A stretch of 28,321 nt of DNA, taken from the IMG/VR virus record IMGVR_UViG_3300020421_000106, positions 1 to 28,321 of that record. One strand, given 5' to 3'. Source of the stretch: a virus. The notes below the pieces were generated by a model that ran no database searches, had not been told where the DNA came from, and saw only the letters and a program-made list of their open reading frames with translations. This document shows, one piece after another, positions 5,362-20,300 of the stretch; the first letter of the stretch is position 1; the number at the start of each line of letters is the position of its first letter. The translations under genes and the position numbers were made by a program.

Positions 5362-8300
5362 ATGAGTATAGAATTCGATAAGAAAGTACAAGTAAATACC
5401 ATTATAGAGAATCAGCTTCCACAATTTTTGGTTGCTGATTTTCCTAATGCTACTGAGTTTTTTAAACAGTACTACCTCTCACAAGAGTTTCAGGGTGCTA
5501 ATATTAATTTAGTTGATAATCTTGATAATTATCTTAAAGTAGATAATTTAGTTCCAGAAGTTGTTATTGGAACTACAAATATTACTGATGATATTGATGC
5601 TTCTGGTGATACCATTACCGTTGAATCTACAAAAGGATTTCCTGATGAGTATGGTCTATTAAAAATTGATGATGAGATAATCACTTATACAAGTAAAACA
5701 GATATTAATTTCTTTGGTTGTATTCGTGGATTCAGTGGTATATCAAATCTTAGTGGATCTACAACATTAGATAGTGTTAATAAGCAAGATTTAGTTTTTG
5801 AAGAGACACAAGCTGCTGCTCATACTGCAGGTTCTAGTGTTACTAACCTTAGTGTACTCTTTTTACAGGAATTTTATCAAAAATTAAAGAAAACCTTCTT
5901 ACCTGGTTTAGAAGATAATGAATTTGTAGATGGTCTTGATGTTGGAAACTTTATTAAGAATGCTAGATCTTTCTATCAGTCAAAAGGTATAGCAGAGTCT
6001 ATCCGAATATTATTTAAAGTATTATATGGCGAACATGCTGACGTATTAGATCTAGAAGAAAGATTAATTAAACCTTCTACTGCTGAGTATATTCGCAGAG
6101 AAGTTGTCATTGCAGAAGCAATTTCTGGTGATCCTGCTAATTTAGTAGGTCAAACTATTACTAAATCAACAGATTCTCAAACTTCTGCTTCTGTTTCGGA
6201 GGTAGAGATATTTGAAAGAAATCTTGGCATTGGTGCTAATATTAAAAAAACTTACTACAAGATCTCATTATTTGTAGGTTTTAGTGATAGAGATTTAATT
6301 GAAGGAATATTTACTATTCCAGGTAAAACTAAGGTACTAGAACCTGTTGCTATTGGATCTGATGTTATTTCTGTTGATTCTACAATAGGATTTCCTAGTA
6401 GCGGAACTGTAATATCTGGAGATAATACTATTACATATACTTCTAAGACTGTAAATCAGTTCTTAGGGTGTTCTGGAGTGGTATTTGCAATACATGATGC
6501 TGATGATTTAAGAGCAGATGAAGTAGTATTTGGATATGAGAATGCTGATACTTCTAAGAAAGTTGAATTAAGAATTACTGGTGTTCTATCCGATTTTGTT
6601 ATTTCTGGTGATGTAAATCTAATCAAAGAAGGTGAGAAGATTTATAGTAAGAATATGGGTGAAAGTATATCATCATATAACGTATCCAATGTTGATGATA
6701 GTAATAGAACCTATAAGCAAATTTTTGCTAATTCTTGGAAGTATAATACAAGTAGTCGTTATCAGGTAGATTCTTGGCCTGTTAATGGAAACCCATCTTT
6801 ACTAAGTCCAATTGATAAATCAAGTCTTGCTATTGGTGATAATATTGAAATATTTGATAGATTTGGATTAGATTCAGTTGGATCTGCTGTTATTAGTAAT
6901 ATTGATGAAAGTGATAATACTCTAACAGGATTGGACAACTTAATATGGAGCAGACCCGATGATCCTCATCCTGATAGAAATTATGATATACGTAGAATTA
7001 TAAGAAAATCGAAGTTAGAAACAACAGTTAATAGTGATGATCTTGTATCTTTTGGTAATAGTAATGAAAAATTTATTGCTGATGTATTAAATGTATATGT
7101 TGACGGAGATACTGATGGTTATGTAACATCTAACTCATTACCAAGTTATGGTGTTGATGCTGAATATATTAGAAAGTCTTTTGAGACTGGTAATGCCAAT
7201 ACTTTAGAATTACCCCAAACAACTGATCCGATAGATCCTTCTATTGCTATTGATTATATACAGATTAAATTTGATAGTCCTACAGTATTCAGTGATGGAG
7301 ATGCTGTTGTTTATGAAGCATATGACAAAACAACTGGTGCTGCAGCAGATACTCTTGTTGGAATTACTACTTTAAATCCAGATGGTACAACAAGAGTATT
7401 TTATCTTGATGTATCTGCTGATAAACAATCTATAAGATTACATGATTCTGTAGGTGCTATCGGTATATCTACGATTGTAATTAATAAAGCACCTTCATTT
7501 GTAAATACTGGTGTTATTCATAGATTTACTTCTGCTAGTGTTTATAATAGGACTCTAACTAATAATCCAATATTAAGGAAGTTTCCACTATCACAAGATC
7601 TTAACATAGCAGAAAAAGGTGAAAAAACAGAAAATAATGTTGGTGTTTTGATAGATGGTGTTGAAATTAAAGCAGCAACATCGTTAGATTTTGTTAAATA
7701 TGGTCAAATTAGTAGTGTTGACATTTTTAATGGTGGAGAGGGTTATGATGTATGTAATCCACCTAAAATTAAAATTGAAGATTCTACAGTAAGTACAGCA
7801 ACTACTGCATTAGCAGAACCTGTAGTTACTGGATCAGTTCAGGAAGTTATTGTTGAAACTCAGAATTTTGATATTGATCAATGTCGTTCAGTATCATTAG
7901 TTGGTGGTAATGGTAAGGGTTGTCTTCTAGAACCAGAAGTTGGTCCTAGATTCAGACAAATGAAGTTTGATAGTCAAGATTCCTTATTTAATGGTGGTGT
8001 TGACCCAGTTAATGAAGTTATAAGATTTATTGATACTCACGGTTTAAGAGATGGTGAGAGAATATTCTACAACAGCAATGGAAATGACGCAATTGGAATA
8101 GGTGCTTTCCAAAGTGGTGCTACCACAGTTAGTGATTATTTGGTAAATGGTGCTCCATATTACGTAAATGTACTTAATGATAGGAATATACGTTTGTTTA
8201 ATACTCCTGAAGACGCTTTAACAGGATCTACAGGTATCAATACAATTGGATTCTCTACTACAAGTAATGGAGTTCACATATTCAGAACAGAACCCAGAAA

Positions 8301-11300
8301 TACACTAAGATCTGTCAAGGTTGTTAATTCAGGTAGTGGTTATTCATATAAAAAAGTTATAGTTCCTCCCGTTGGTATATCTACTTCTTATGATTTGGTT
8401 CAATTTGAGAATCATGGATTCAAAGAAGGTGATATTGTCAAGTATGACACAATGGAATATGATGGATTTAGTGATCCAATAACAGAATTAAGTACTTATA
8501 ATTCATATACTGTAATTAAAATAGATGATAATGCATTCAGATTATCTGATAATGGTGTTGTGGATGCTCAAGACTGGGAAGCAGCAAAAGCATATGTTGT
8601 TGATGATTTAGTAAAGGAATCAAATAATACTTATATTTGTGTAACCAATCACACATCATCCAGTGCATTTATAGATGATTCTTCTAAATGGGAGTTAACT
8701 AAGAAAAAGGATGATTATAAGAGAGGTAAGTATGTCAATCTTACTAGTACAGGAACTGGATATAATGTATTCAAATACCCTGATATTACAGTAACTGCCA
8801 GTGTAACTTATAAGTCAAATAAGGCAGTTGGAACAATTAACTTTACACCTATTGTAACTGGTACTATTACTGGTATAGATCTTTATGAAAAGGGTAATAA
8901 GTATGGATCAGAGGTTATAAACCATAATAGAGATCCAGAAGGTTATGTACAAAATGGTAAAGAAGCAGAATTAAAAGCAATTGTATCAGATGGTAAAATA
9001 ATTGATGTTTATGTTCTTAATAAAGGGAAGGAGTATTATTCATTACCAGAAATAAAACTTACTGGATCTGGAACTGGTGCTAAGTTTAAACCAGTAGTTT
9101 CTGATGGGCAATTAACAGAAGTTACAGTTATAAATGAAGGAATTGGTTATTCTCAATCAGATACCTTTATTGTTGCCGAATCTAGAGGTAAAAATGGTTT
9201 CGTTAAGCCAAGAATTAGTAATTTTAATGTAGATATTGCTTCTCGTCGTAGTAATTTCCATTTAGAACCACATGGTGATGATAAATTGGTTTTAAGTGCT
9301 TATAGTTATGGTGGAAAAGTTGCAACTGCATTTGATGGTCTTGGTAGTGGTGGTCATTCCCCTATAATTGGTTGGGCATATGATGGTATTCCAATTTATG
9401 GACCAAATGGGTTTAGTGAACCAGATAAGTTTGGATCCACTATAAAGAGGATGGTATCTGGATATTCTAAGGATAGTGTTAAAATTGCTGATGATATTGC
9501 TGCTGGTATTAGACCAGCATTATCAAAATTCCCTGAAGGATCATTAATACAGGATTGGGAGTATAGTAGTGATAAAGATCTTGATGACCATAATGGTAGA
9601 TTCTGTAAGACACCTGAATTCCCTAAAGGAATCTATGCTTATTTTGCCACTATTGATGAAAATCAAGATCCAGTATATCCATACTTTATAGGAAAAACCT
9701 ATAGATTACCATACATTACAGGTAATAATGTCTTAAATCAGGAATTTGATTTTAATAGTACGACATTATCAAGAAATACTTTCCCGTACAAAGTAGATGA
9801 TAAATTTGCTGATAATGATTTCATTATAGAATCTAATGAAATTGTTAGGCAAATGTCTACTGTTGAATCTGTTACTAGAGGATCTGTATCAGAATTTGAA
9901 ATTTTAGATGGTGGTGATGGATATAAAGTCGGTGACTTTACAGTATTTGATAATACCGAAACTAATGGAACTGGTGCTAGAGGTCAAGTAGATGAAATTG
10001 TTGGTATAGGTGTTTCAAGTATTGAAACTGAATTAACTAAATTTGAAAATGTAGTATTTGAATGGAATAATGATTCCACTGTTTTTGCCAATCTTTATCC
10101 ACACGTTAGTTTAAATGATCAAGATACTGTTATAGTTTCTGGTTTAAGTACAACTAATGTTGCATTAACAAATTCATTTACTATTGGTATTAAAACAGAT
10201 ACCATGACATTGGTAAAAGAAATACCTCAAAATACTAATCCTAATGGAACTGTTGAAGATATCTACGTTAACTTTATCTCAGATGTTGTTTCTATAGGAT
10301 CTTCTATAAAAATTAATGATGAGTATCTAAAAGTATTGAATCTATATCCTATAGGATCTATAATAAGAGCAAAAAGATTTGGTACGGGAAATATTGTTTC
10401 CTATGGATCTACAATAGATGCTTTAGCAAGTAAGATCAGTATACCTGTTAGATCTCAAAGGTTTGAATCTACTCTCAATAAAGTAGTTTATTTCAATAGT
10501 ACTAAGTCTGTTGGTATTGGAACAACCAGTGGATCTTTTATTGACTATTCAATAGGTGAGAATAATAATCAAGTACCTGTTCCAGTTCAACAAATATATG
10601 TACCAAATCATGGATTTAGTACTGGTGATAAGATATCTTTCCGTAAGGATATAATTTCAGCACCTCCTGCGACTTCTTTATTAGTAAGTCCTAAGATTGA
10701 TGGTAGTGGTATTGTCAATATGCCTGATATAAACAGTGGTAAGACCGATGTTTATGTTATTAATAAAGGAACTGATTATATTGGATTAGCAACTAATGCT
10801 GGTGCTGCTCATACTACAGGTGGATTATATTTCTATGGTAATGGATCTGATAGTTATGAATATTCATTTACTACAAATTATGATCAAGTAGATGGTGATA
10901 TTAGTAGAATAACATCTACAGTGGTAACGAAAGTTGCTGCTGCTAATACATCAACACATGGTTTAAAAAATGGTGATGTTATTAGCCTCAATATAGTTCC
11001 AAATCATGTTGTTGGGTATGGTAATACCTTTGAGGTAGATGTTCGTTATAATTCTGAATATGAAAAATTACTCTTTAATCCATTAGACTTTGGTGTTGCT
11101 GGTGTATCAACTTCAGGTGATGATATTAATCCAAATACATTTACTATATTAAATCATGGATTTAGTACTGGTGATAAGGTATTCTATGATAGTGATCAAA
11201 TTATTTGGGATACTCCAAGTAATACTGGATTTACAACAGGATCATATTTTGTTCATAAATTAGATTCTAATACATTCTATCTCGCAGAGACACTAAAAGA

Positions 11301-14300
11301 TTCTCAATCTGTTCCTGCAAAGATTATTGGAATTGCTACTGAAGGTGGATTAACAGCAGAACATACTATAGCATCTATTAATCCTAAGATAGAAGTTGTT
11401 AAAAACTCACAATTAACATTTGGTTTATCTACTTCATCCTTATCTGGATTTGATTTTGATATTTACTATGATAAGGAATTTAAGAATAAATTTGTTAATT
11501 CTGGAGATTCAACTGATTTTAATGTTGTAAAGGGTGGAGAAATTGGCAATGAAGTAGTTGGAGCCGCTTTAACTATAAGAGTTTCTAAATCACTTCCAAG
11601 TAAGTTATTCTATTCTCTTGAGAAATCTGGGTATATAAGCACTGCTGATAAGGATGTATATAATTACTCTGAAATATCGTTTGTTGATAGTTTATATAAT
11701 GGTGAATATGAGATATTTGATGTAACCGATGATGAATTTAAATTCTCACCAAGAAGAGAGCCAGAATTACTTAAATATGATGATCGTGATTGTGATAAGT
11801 TAGAGTATTCAACAAAATCATCTGATGTTATTGGACCTATTAAAGGTCTTAAAACAATCTCAACAGGATTTGCCTATAAGAGAGTTCCTAAATTTAGTCA
11901 TGTTGCTAGTGAAAATGGTAGAAATGCAAATATTGTTGCTATATCAACATCAATTGGTAATATTAATCAAATAAGAATTAATGATATTGGTTTTGAATAT
12001 TCTGCTGATAAGACATTAAGACCAGAAGCATCTATCTCACCAATTGTTACTATTGATAATTTAGATCAAGTTTCTTCTGTTGATATTGTTAGTGGTGGTT
12101 TAAATTATTTAAGTGCTCCTAAACTATTACTCTTTAATCCAAATACAAATCAGGTAGTTGATAGTGATTCTTTTATAGCAATAGTTCCTGAACAATCAAT
12201 AGCAGAAGTTGAAATTGCTGCTCCAGTAAAGGGTTTAGAATCAGTAAATCATAGATTAATAGCAATTGACAATTCTAATGGAGTTGGTATCAATTCAATA
12301 TCTGTTGATGGTGATACAACAGTTGTATGTAGACTTCAAACCCCATTAAATGGGTTTAGAACACCTCCATTTGCTGTTGGGGATGAAATATTCGTTGAAG
12401 GTATTCAACGTGTTGGTGAGGCAGGTATAGGCGTTAGTAACACTGGTCAGACAGCAACTACTGTGGAAGGTGATGGATTTAATTCTTCTGATTATAATTA
12501 CCAATTCTTTACAGTTACTGAGTACTTATCATCAAACCCAGATGTACTGAAATTTGATTTAGTTGGCGTTACTACTAATCCAGGTGTTGCTAAAGTATTC
12601 CAATCTGGATATGCTAATATTGTTAACAGAAAGGTTTATCCTGAGTTAGAAGTAATTCAAGATAGAGCAGAATTTTCAGATAATGAATCTATATTAGTTC
12701 AACAGTCTGGTAGTTATATTAAAAAAGATATAAGAATCGTAGAATATAGGGATGATTATATTAAAACTGATGGTTATGATAACTTAAAGGTTGGTGATAG
12801 GTTTATCGGTAATGTTAGCGGAACGGCTGCCAATGTAACTGGAATCACGAATAGTAAAGCTAAATTCAACGTTGATTTCTCAAGTAGAGTTGATTATGGT
12901 TGGAATGACAATATTGGAAAGTTAAATGAAGATTTCCAAGTTATACCTAATAACGATTATTATCAGAATTTATCTTATTCTGTTAAGAGTCCTATTACAT
13001 GGGATAAATTTGTAGATCCTCTGAATAGAGTTATTCATCCAGCAGGTCTTAAGAATTTTGCTGATACAGTAATTCAAGATACAGCAAGTTTTGTTGGTGT
13101 TGGTACAACTCAACCAGCAGTTGCAGATATTACAATAGATGTGATTGAGGAAAAGAGAGTTGATGTAATTAATAATTTTGATTTGGCTATTGATTATGAT
13201 GCACTAGATGATAGATCAAAATTTATAGAATTCCAGAATGTAAAGTTAACTGATTATACAAAATGTTTGACTAATAGGGTATTGATTCACGATGATATTA
13301 GTGATAGATTCTCTAGTGCTGGTATAGGAGAGAATTTTACAGAAATTGAGGAAATTAATGGAAATTATGTAAAATATCTTGTTCAGATAACAGACCCAGA
13401 TAGTTTTGATGTTCAACTAAGTGATTTGGTTGTTTTGACCACAACTAATAATGCGTTTTTACTTGAAAAAACATCTGATTATTCTGGACATTTGTTGGGA
13501 GAATTCTCTGCTGATAGTGCTGATGCTGAGAGAAAAACTTTAATATTTACTCCAACAGAAAAATTTGATGTTGATCATGATATTAAAGTATTAAAAACAT
13601 CATTTAGTACTGATGTTGCTGGTATTGGAACAGAAACTTTTGGATCAGTTAAATTGGTTGGTGATAATGTTAATGTTGGTAGTGCTACTACAACTGTTAG
13701 TTCGACAATATCAGGAACAATTCAGAACGATGATTTAGTATTAACAGTTACTGATTATGATTTAAACAGTACTGATGCTGGATATGATAAGGTAATTCCA
13801 AATTTAATTGGATCATATTTAAGTTCTTGGGAAACAAAGAGTAGTTCTGCTGGTTTATATGAAGTAGGATTCGCAGTTACATCTATTACTAGTTCAACAA
13901 CTGCTAATTTAGTTCCTGTTCAGAAGACAACTACACTTGTACAGGATCCTGATACTGGAGTAATAACAATAAGGAATGACTTTATTAAGATACTTCCATC
14001 ATCAACTATTACATATTCTACTGATTATACAGTAGCATCTGATATTGGTTTCTTAGATAATACTGACATTCAAAGTATTGTCTTGGGTATCACTACAACA
14101 ACACTTTATAAAATTGATGAAAATGATTTCAATGGATTATCTGCTGATCTTGTTATCCAAGATGATTTCACTAGAGCTCTTAACTATAATGAAGTTCTTT
14201 TAAATATAGATCATGTAACTGATGAATTACAATTAGTAGAATCTTATACTGATACTACAGTAAATGAAGATGGTATACCACTTAGTTATAGTGCTAATAC

Positions 14301-17300
14301 CATTGGTATTCTTACTGCTACACATGATGGAAATTATGTAAATGTTAATATTGTTAATGATAGAAATAGAACACTATCTGCTGGAGTAAATGTTGTTGGT
14401 TTAGGAACTACAACTGCTGGAATAGGAACATATAGATTTAATGTTACTGGGCAACCAATTGGTGCTGAAAGATCAGCAAGATTAGAATCTACTTATTCTG
14501 GTGAAGCAGGTATTTCAACCGTAACTAGATTAAGTAGTGAAATTGATAGTAGTTTAAAATCATTAATTCGTGTTTCTTGTGGTGATACTACAGTATTACA
14601 TCAAGTAATCTTAATGCAGGATAAAGATAGTGATGCTGCTGTAGTTGAATATCCATATATTTCAAATGATTATGTTTCTGGAATTGGAACATTTGGAATA
14701 TCAAATCCAGATGCTGGAGTATTATCATTTAATTTCTATCCTGATGATGGAACCAATGGTACATTGGACTATACATCATCTATAGTTGAAGTTCAAGCAT
14801 TTAATACAATATTCCAAACAGTAAATGATTTTGAAAATGAAGCAGATATTCTTGAATATGGTCCTATTGTTTCTGATTTAGTTCTATCTGCTTATGATGG
14901 TCCTAATGGTGATAGAGCAAATAAAGTTAATTTTGAACTTAAGCATGAAGGAACACCAATCTACTATAAGAGATTTAATCCAAGTGATACTTCACAGTTA
15001 GATTTAGCAACAGGTAAGTTTACTTTATCTAATCATTTCTTCAATACTAATGAAGAGTTAACATATACACCATATTCTACTTTTATAGGTGTTCCTGCTA
15101 CTGCTCCAGGAATTGCTTCTACTGAAGGTATTGATGGTACTGTTATTAATACTTTACCAGAAACAGTTTATGTTAAAGCACTTTCTGGTGACGAATTCTT
15201 CTTGTATAGTAAGAAAGAGTATATTACTAGTGGAGATCCAATAACATTCACTAATTCAGGATCTGGTAATGCTCATAAGTTCCAGATGAGTAAAGTTTTA
15301 AGTAAAACTGTAATTGGATTAGATGGAATTGTTCAACAACCAATATCATATACAGCAGTAGAACATAATTTACAAGATGATGTTGGATTTGATTCTGTTG
15401 GTGTAGCTGTAACACAATTTGCATTAAGTGGTATTAGTTCAATACAACCAAGAGATGTATTGAAGGTTGGTGATGAGTATATGAAAGTTATAGAGGTTGG
15501 TTTAGCAGAATCTAATTCACAAGTACCTGATCCAGTAACTGGTAAATTACCAGCTATTGGTTCTGAAAAAGGAACTATACCCGTTGTTAACGTAAAGAGG
15601 GGTACTTTGGGTAGGGCAGCACAGTCACATAGTGCTGGAGCATCTTCAAGAGTTCATAGAGGATCATTTAATATTGTTGATAGTACAATTTGGTTCTTAG
15701 ATCCACCAAAAGGTAATACAAGACAGAGAAGAAGTGAAACAAATTTACCATACGTTAAGGCAGAATATAATGGTAGAACATTCTTAAGAACAAATTATGA
15801 TACCAATATGGTATTTGATGATATATCAGATTCATTTACTGGTATTGGAAGAACTTATACACTAACTGTTGGTGGTGCTAATACTGTTACTGGTGTTGGT
15901 GTTGGAAATGGGGTATTATTCATTAATGGAGTATTCCAGACACCATTAACTTTGAACAACTTAGGTAATAACTATGAATTTGAAAGTGATACTAATGTTG
16001 GCATATCAAGTGTTATGTTTACTGGAATTACTTCTGAAAATGGAAGTAGAATCCAATCTGAATATGATATCAACCAAAACCAGATTCCAAGAGGTGGTTT
16101 AATCAATACTCTAGGATCAAAAGCAGGTCTTGGATATGCACCTCTTGTTGGTGCTAGGGTAAAGGCGGAAAAGACTGCTGGTATAATCACAAGTTTAGTT
16201 GGTGTTGCTCATTCATCACTTAGTAATATTAATATTGTAGATGCTGAATATGATAATAATAGTGGAATTATTACAGTAACAACTGATAATCCACATTATT
16301 TCTCGTTAGACAATCCATCAACAGTTTTACTCAATCAATTAGAGTTTGAATGTAGTTCATCATATGCTGGAGTAACAACAACAGTATTCAATGATGATAA
16401 TCGTTCGATACCTGTAGTAGCAATTACTTCAGAGAGAACTTTTGAAGCATTCTGTGGTATTTCTACAATTAATCACAATTATGTTCATGGTGGAACTTAC
16501 TATAATGGTGGATATGTTTGTGAGTTCTATGAAGATTTAACATTTGGATCTGGATATAGAGAACCAGTTTCAATTGGAGTAACTGATATTGCTTATGAGC
16601 ACAGATTTATATCTGCTGCTTCTAATAGTGTTGTTAAGAACACTGGTGGTACAAATAGTACACAATATCAACCAACAAGTGCTGAATATGAGTCACATAC
16701 TGGTAGATTGCTTTTAGATGTAGGATATCATACTTTAGAGGCAGCAACTGCCTATGGTATCGATACTGCTTCTTATAGTGCTACTACAGGTAAATTAACA
16801 ATAACTAAAGCAGGACATGACTTTGTTGTTGGTGATTGGGTTAAGATTGTTGATTATGGAATATCATTTAAGTGTTCTATGGATAATTATGGATCAGTTC
16901 ATCCATATCCAAGACCAACAGATCCAATTAGTGGTAAATGGGTTCAAGTAACCAATAAAACTAATAATACATTTAAAGTAGAAGTAGGAACATCTCCTAT
17001 TGTTAAATTTACACCAACAACAGGAACTACATATGATCCTAATACTGGATTAATGGTATTAGAAATTGGAACACATACTTTAACTGTTGGAACAAGTATT
17101 AAGATTGCAGAAGAAGGATTGAAATTTAGTTGTGGATTTGGTGGTGCTAGTGGTACTGCTGCTGAGAAATCATATCCTAGATCTAATGGTAATGATCCAT
17201 TCTATGATAGTGCCTTTAATATCGTAGATGTAACTGAAACAACAATAACAGTTCAGGTATTAACAACTATTCCATCTACTAACGTAGATCCTCATACCTT

Positions 17301-20300
17301 TGTTGATGCTGTAGCAGATTGTGTAGAAACTGGTGGTAATTATACTCACCAATATGCTTCCCATTTGGATGGATGTATATTGAAAGCGAAGGATACAGTT
17401 ATTCTTAATGATGATACATTAACCTTTACTTGCTCTAGGGATAATCATTTTAGTAAGCATACTTATCCAAGATCAACTGATCCTGCTTCAAGTGCTACAT
17501 TAGGTATTGATGCTGTTAGTGACGATACTATTATTATAAACGTTGGACCAGGTGGTGGTGCTGGATTTGGTGGTCATGTAACTGCTAAGATTGCCGAGAA
17601 TGATCATAAGTATGTGAGTTCTTCAGCAATGGGTCTTACTGCTAATTCTGGAGGACCATTTAACATAACCACTGCGGATTATGATCCACAAACTGGTATA
17701 ATGTCAGTTACAACTAATCTTGCTCATAATTTCACAGCAGCAGATGTTACAGGTATATCAACTGCTTCATATGATCCTACTACTGGTATTGTAACATTAG
17801 AAACAGCATCTGCTCATGGATTTAGTAATGGTGATTATATTAAGATTGCTGAAAAATCTTTATTATTTACATGTGCACAAGATGAAGATTTAACTAAACA
17901 TGCTTATCCAAGAAAAACTGATCCTATTCATAATAAGTGGATTCAGATTTCAAACATAACTTCAACTACTTTTGATATCCAATGTTTACTTAATACACCT
18001 TCTACAAATACAACAGTTCATAAGTTATATTCTGCAGAACCAAATAATATTCAGAGAGCAAATAATACTGTTGAATTTGCCCAAGAATGTATAGTATTCA
18101 CCTGCAACAAGGATCGTCATGCTACAACTCACGCATATCCAAGAATATCTGATCCAATATATGGTTTATCTGTTGGTGTAGAGACTATTGTTAATACTAC
18201 AACATTTACAATTAATGTTGGTAAATCACCTGCTGGAACTGGTGGATCTCTAGAATTTAATGTTATTAATGGTGGAGCAAATTATGTAAACCCAGAAATT
18301 ATAACACCTGACCCAGTTTATCAAAATATGCCAATTGAAGGTATTTCTAGATTGGCTCTTGGAGAAACTAAAGAAACTGGAGTTAATTTATTACTTGATA
18401 TTGATGTAGATACTACTTCTGCTCCTGGTGTCAGTACATCATTAACACCAACTAGTGCTTCTTATAATCCATCTACTGGTATTTTAGGTCTTACTTTTGA
18501 TAGTACACATTTAACTGATTCTGAATTTAAGAATGGTGATATGATTACTATTGCTGATAATTCTCTATCATTTAGATGTGATATGGGAAGCAATGAGATT
18601 AAGACATATCCAAGACCTGGATTGGATCCTGCTTGTAGACAAGATTTAAAAGTTACTAACTTATCTTCTACTAGTTTTGATGTTCAGATTGGTAAATCCC
18701 CTACTGTAACTTATGATGTATCTAATGCCACCTATAATGGATCTAATGGTAAATTAGTTCTTACAATTGGTGCTAATCATGGACTTAAGAAGGGATCTAC
18801 TCTTAAATTAGCAGATGAATCAATAGCATTCACTTGCACTGCTCCTACAGGTACTCACGATTATAAAGGTGGTACGGTTACAAATGCTATTACAATTACT
18901 GCTGGTAATGTTCAGAAAGATGTTACTAATGCTTCATATGATCCTACTACTGGTCTCTTAGTATTAACTATTGGATCTCATAGTTTTACAACTAGTGATA
19001 CTGTTACTATTGGTGCTGGTAAGATTGTCTTTAGTTGTGATGCTGATAATCATGCTACCAATCATTCTTATCCACGTTCAGGTGATCCTGCTTATAATAC
19101 TGCTAGACCAATTACTGCTGTTGATACTACTGGTGGAACTATTACTGTTGATGTTGGCATTGCTAATCCAACAGGTAATACAAAGTCATACCCAAGAACT
19201 ACAATTGATACTCACACTGCTCAAGCAGGAACAACATATGAACCAGCCACTGGAGTTTTGACTGTAACTACAACATCAGATCATAATATGAAAGATGGTG
19301 ATTGGGTTAAGATTGCTGATAATGCAATTTCATTCATATGCGAATATGGTGTTGGGGAACATATTTACGATGGTGGAACAGCAACTGATGTTCTTACAAT
19401 AACACCTGTTGGTGCTCCATTTGACCAAACAAAGAGTGTAACTTGGGCTGATTATGATCATTTAACTGGTGATTTGGTATTAACTATCGGAACACACAAT
19501 TATTCAGTTGGTGATGCAGTTAAAATTGCTGATAATGGATTATCATTTACTTGTTCTGCTGATAGTCACCAAACATCACATACTTATCCTCGTGCTGTTG
19601 CTGCTGATGGTCAACCAGATCCAGCGTATGATACTGCTTTAAATATTACTGCTGTTGATACTACTGGTGGAAAGATTACAGTTAATGTTGGTGATGTTAG
19701 TGATGCTAGTAGAACAAAATCTTATCCAAGATCAACTGATGGTATTAGTGGTAACTGGATTAAAGTATTTTCTGCTTCTGGATCAACATTTAAGATAGAT
19801 GTTTTACAAGGAGATGTTTCAACTAATAATTCTACTCATACATTTGCTGGATGTGTTGCTAATGCTATAAGTCAGAAACGTGATAGAGCATATGATTCTC
19901 CTATTGAGGTTATTTCTGCTAATCAGGGTGCAGGAACAATAACATTACAAGTTGGTAAGACTGGTAACTTAAACACACATACATTTGATTCTGGTTCAAC
20001 AACTGCTGGTGCTGTTATTTCTGGTGGTAATTATAATCATACGTTTGTTAAATCTGATTCTGGTAGTATTACTAGAGGATTTAATCAGAATAATGAATTA
20101 TTTGGTATAAAGAATTTCCAAGTAGCAAGACAAGGACATTCATTTGCTATTGGAGATAGAATGAAAGTTGTTGGTCTTGTTACTTCTGCCTTAGTTCATG
20201 AACCAATTCAAGAATTTGAATTAAATGTTGCTTCAACAAGCAATGATTACTTTGCGGCATGGCAGTTTGGTGAAATAGATTTTATTGATGATATTAGATT

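Noticed and set aside
18971-19261. 96-codon + strand frame rich in Leu and Ile
   Set aside because: It is an out-of-frame reading of the repeat array. The Leu/Ile run comes from the A+T-rich repeats, and the main frame is uninterrupted.
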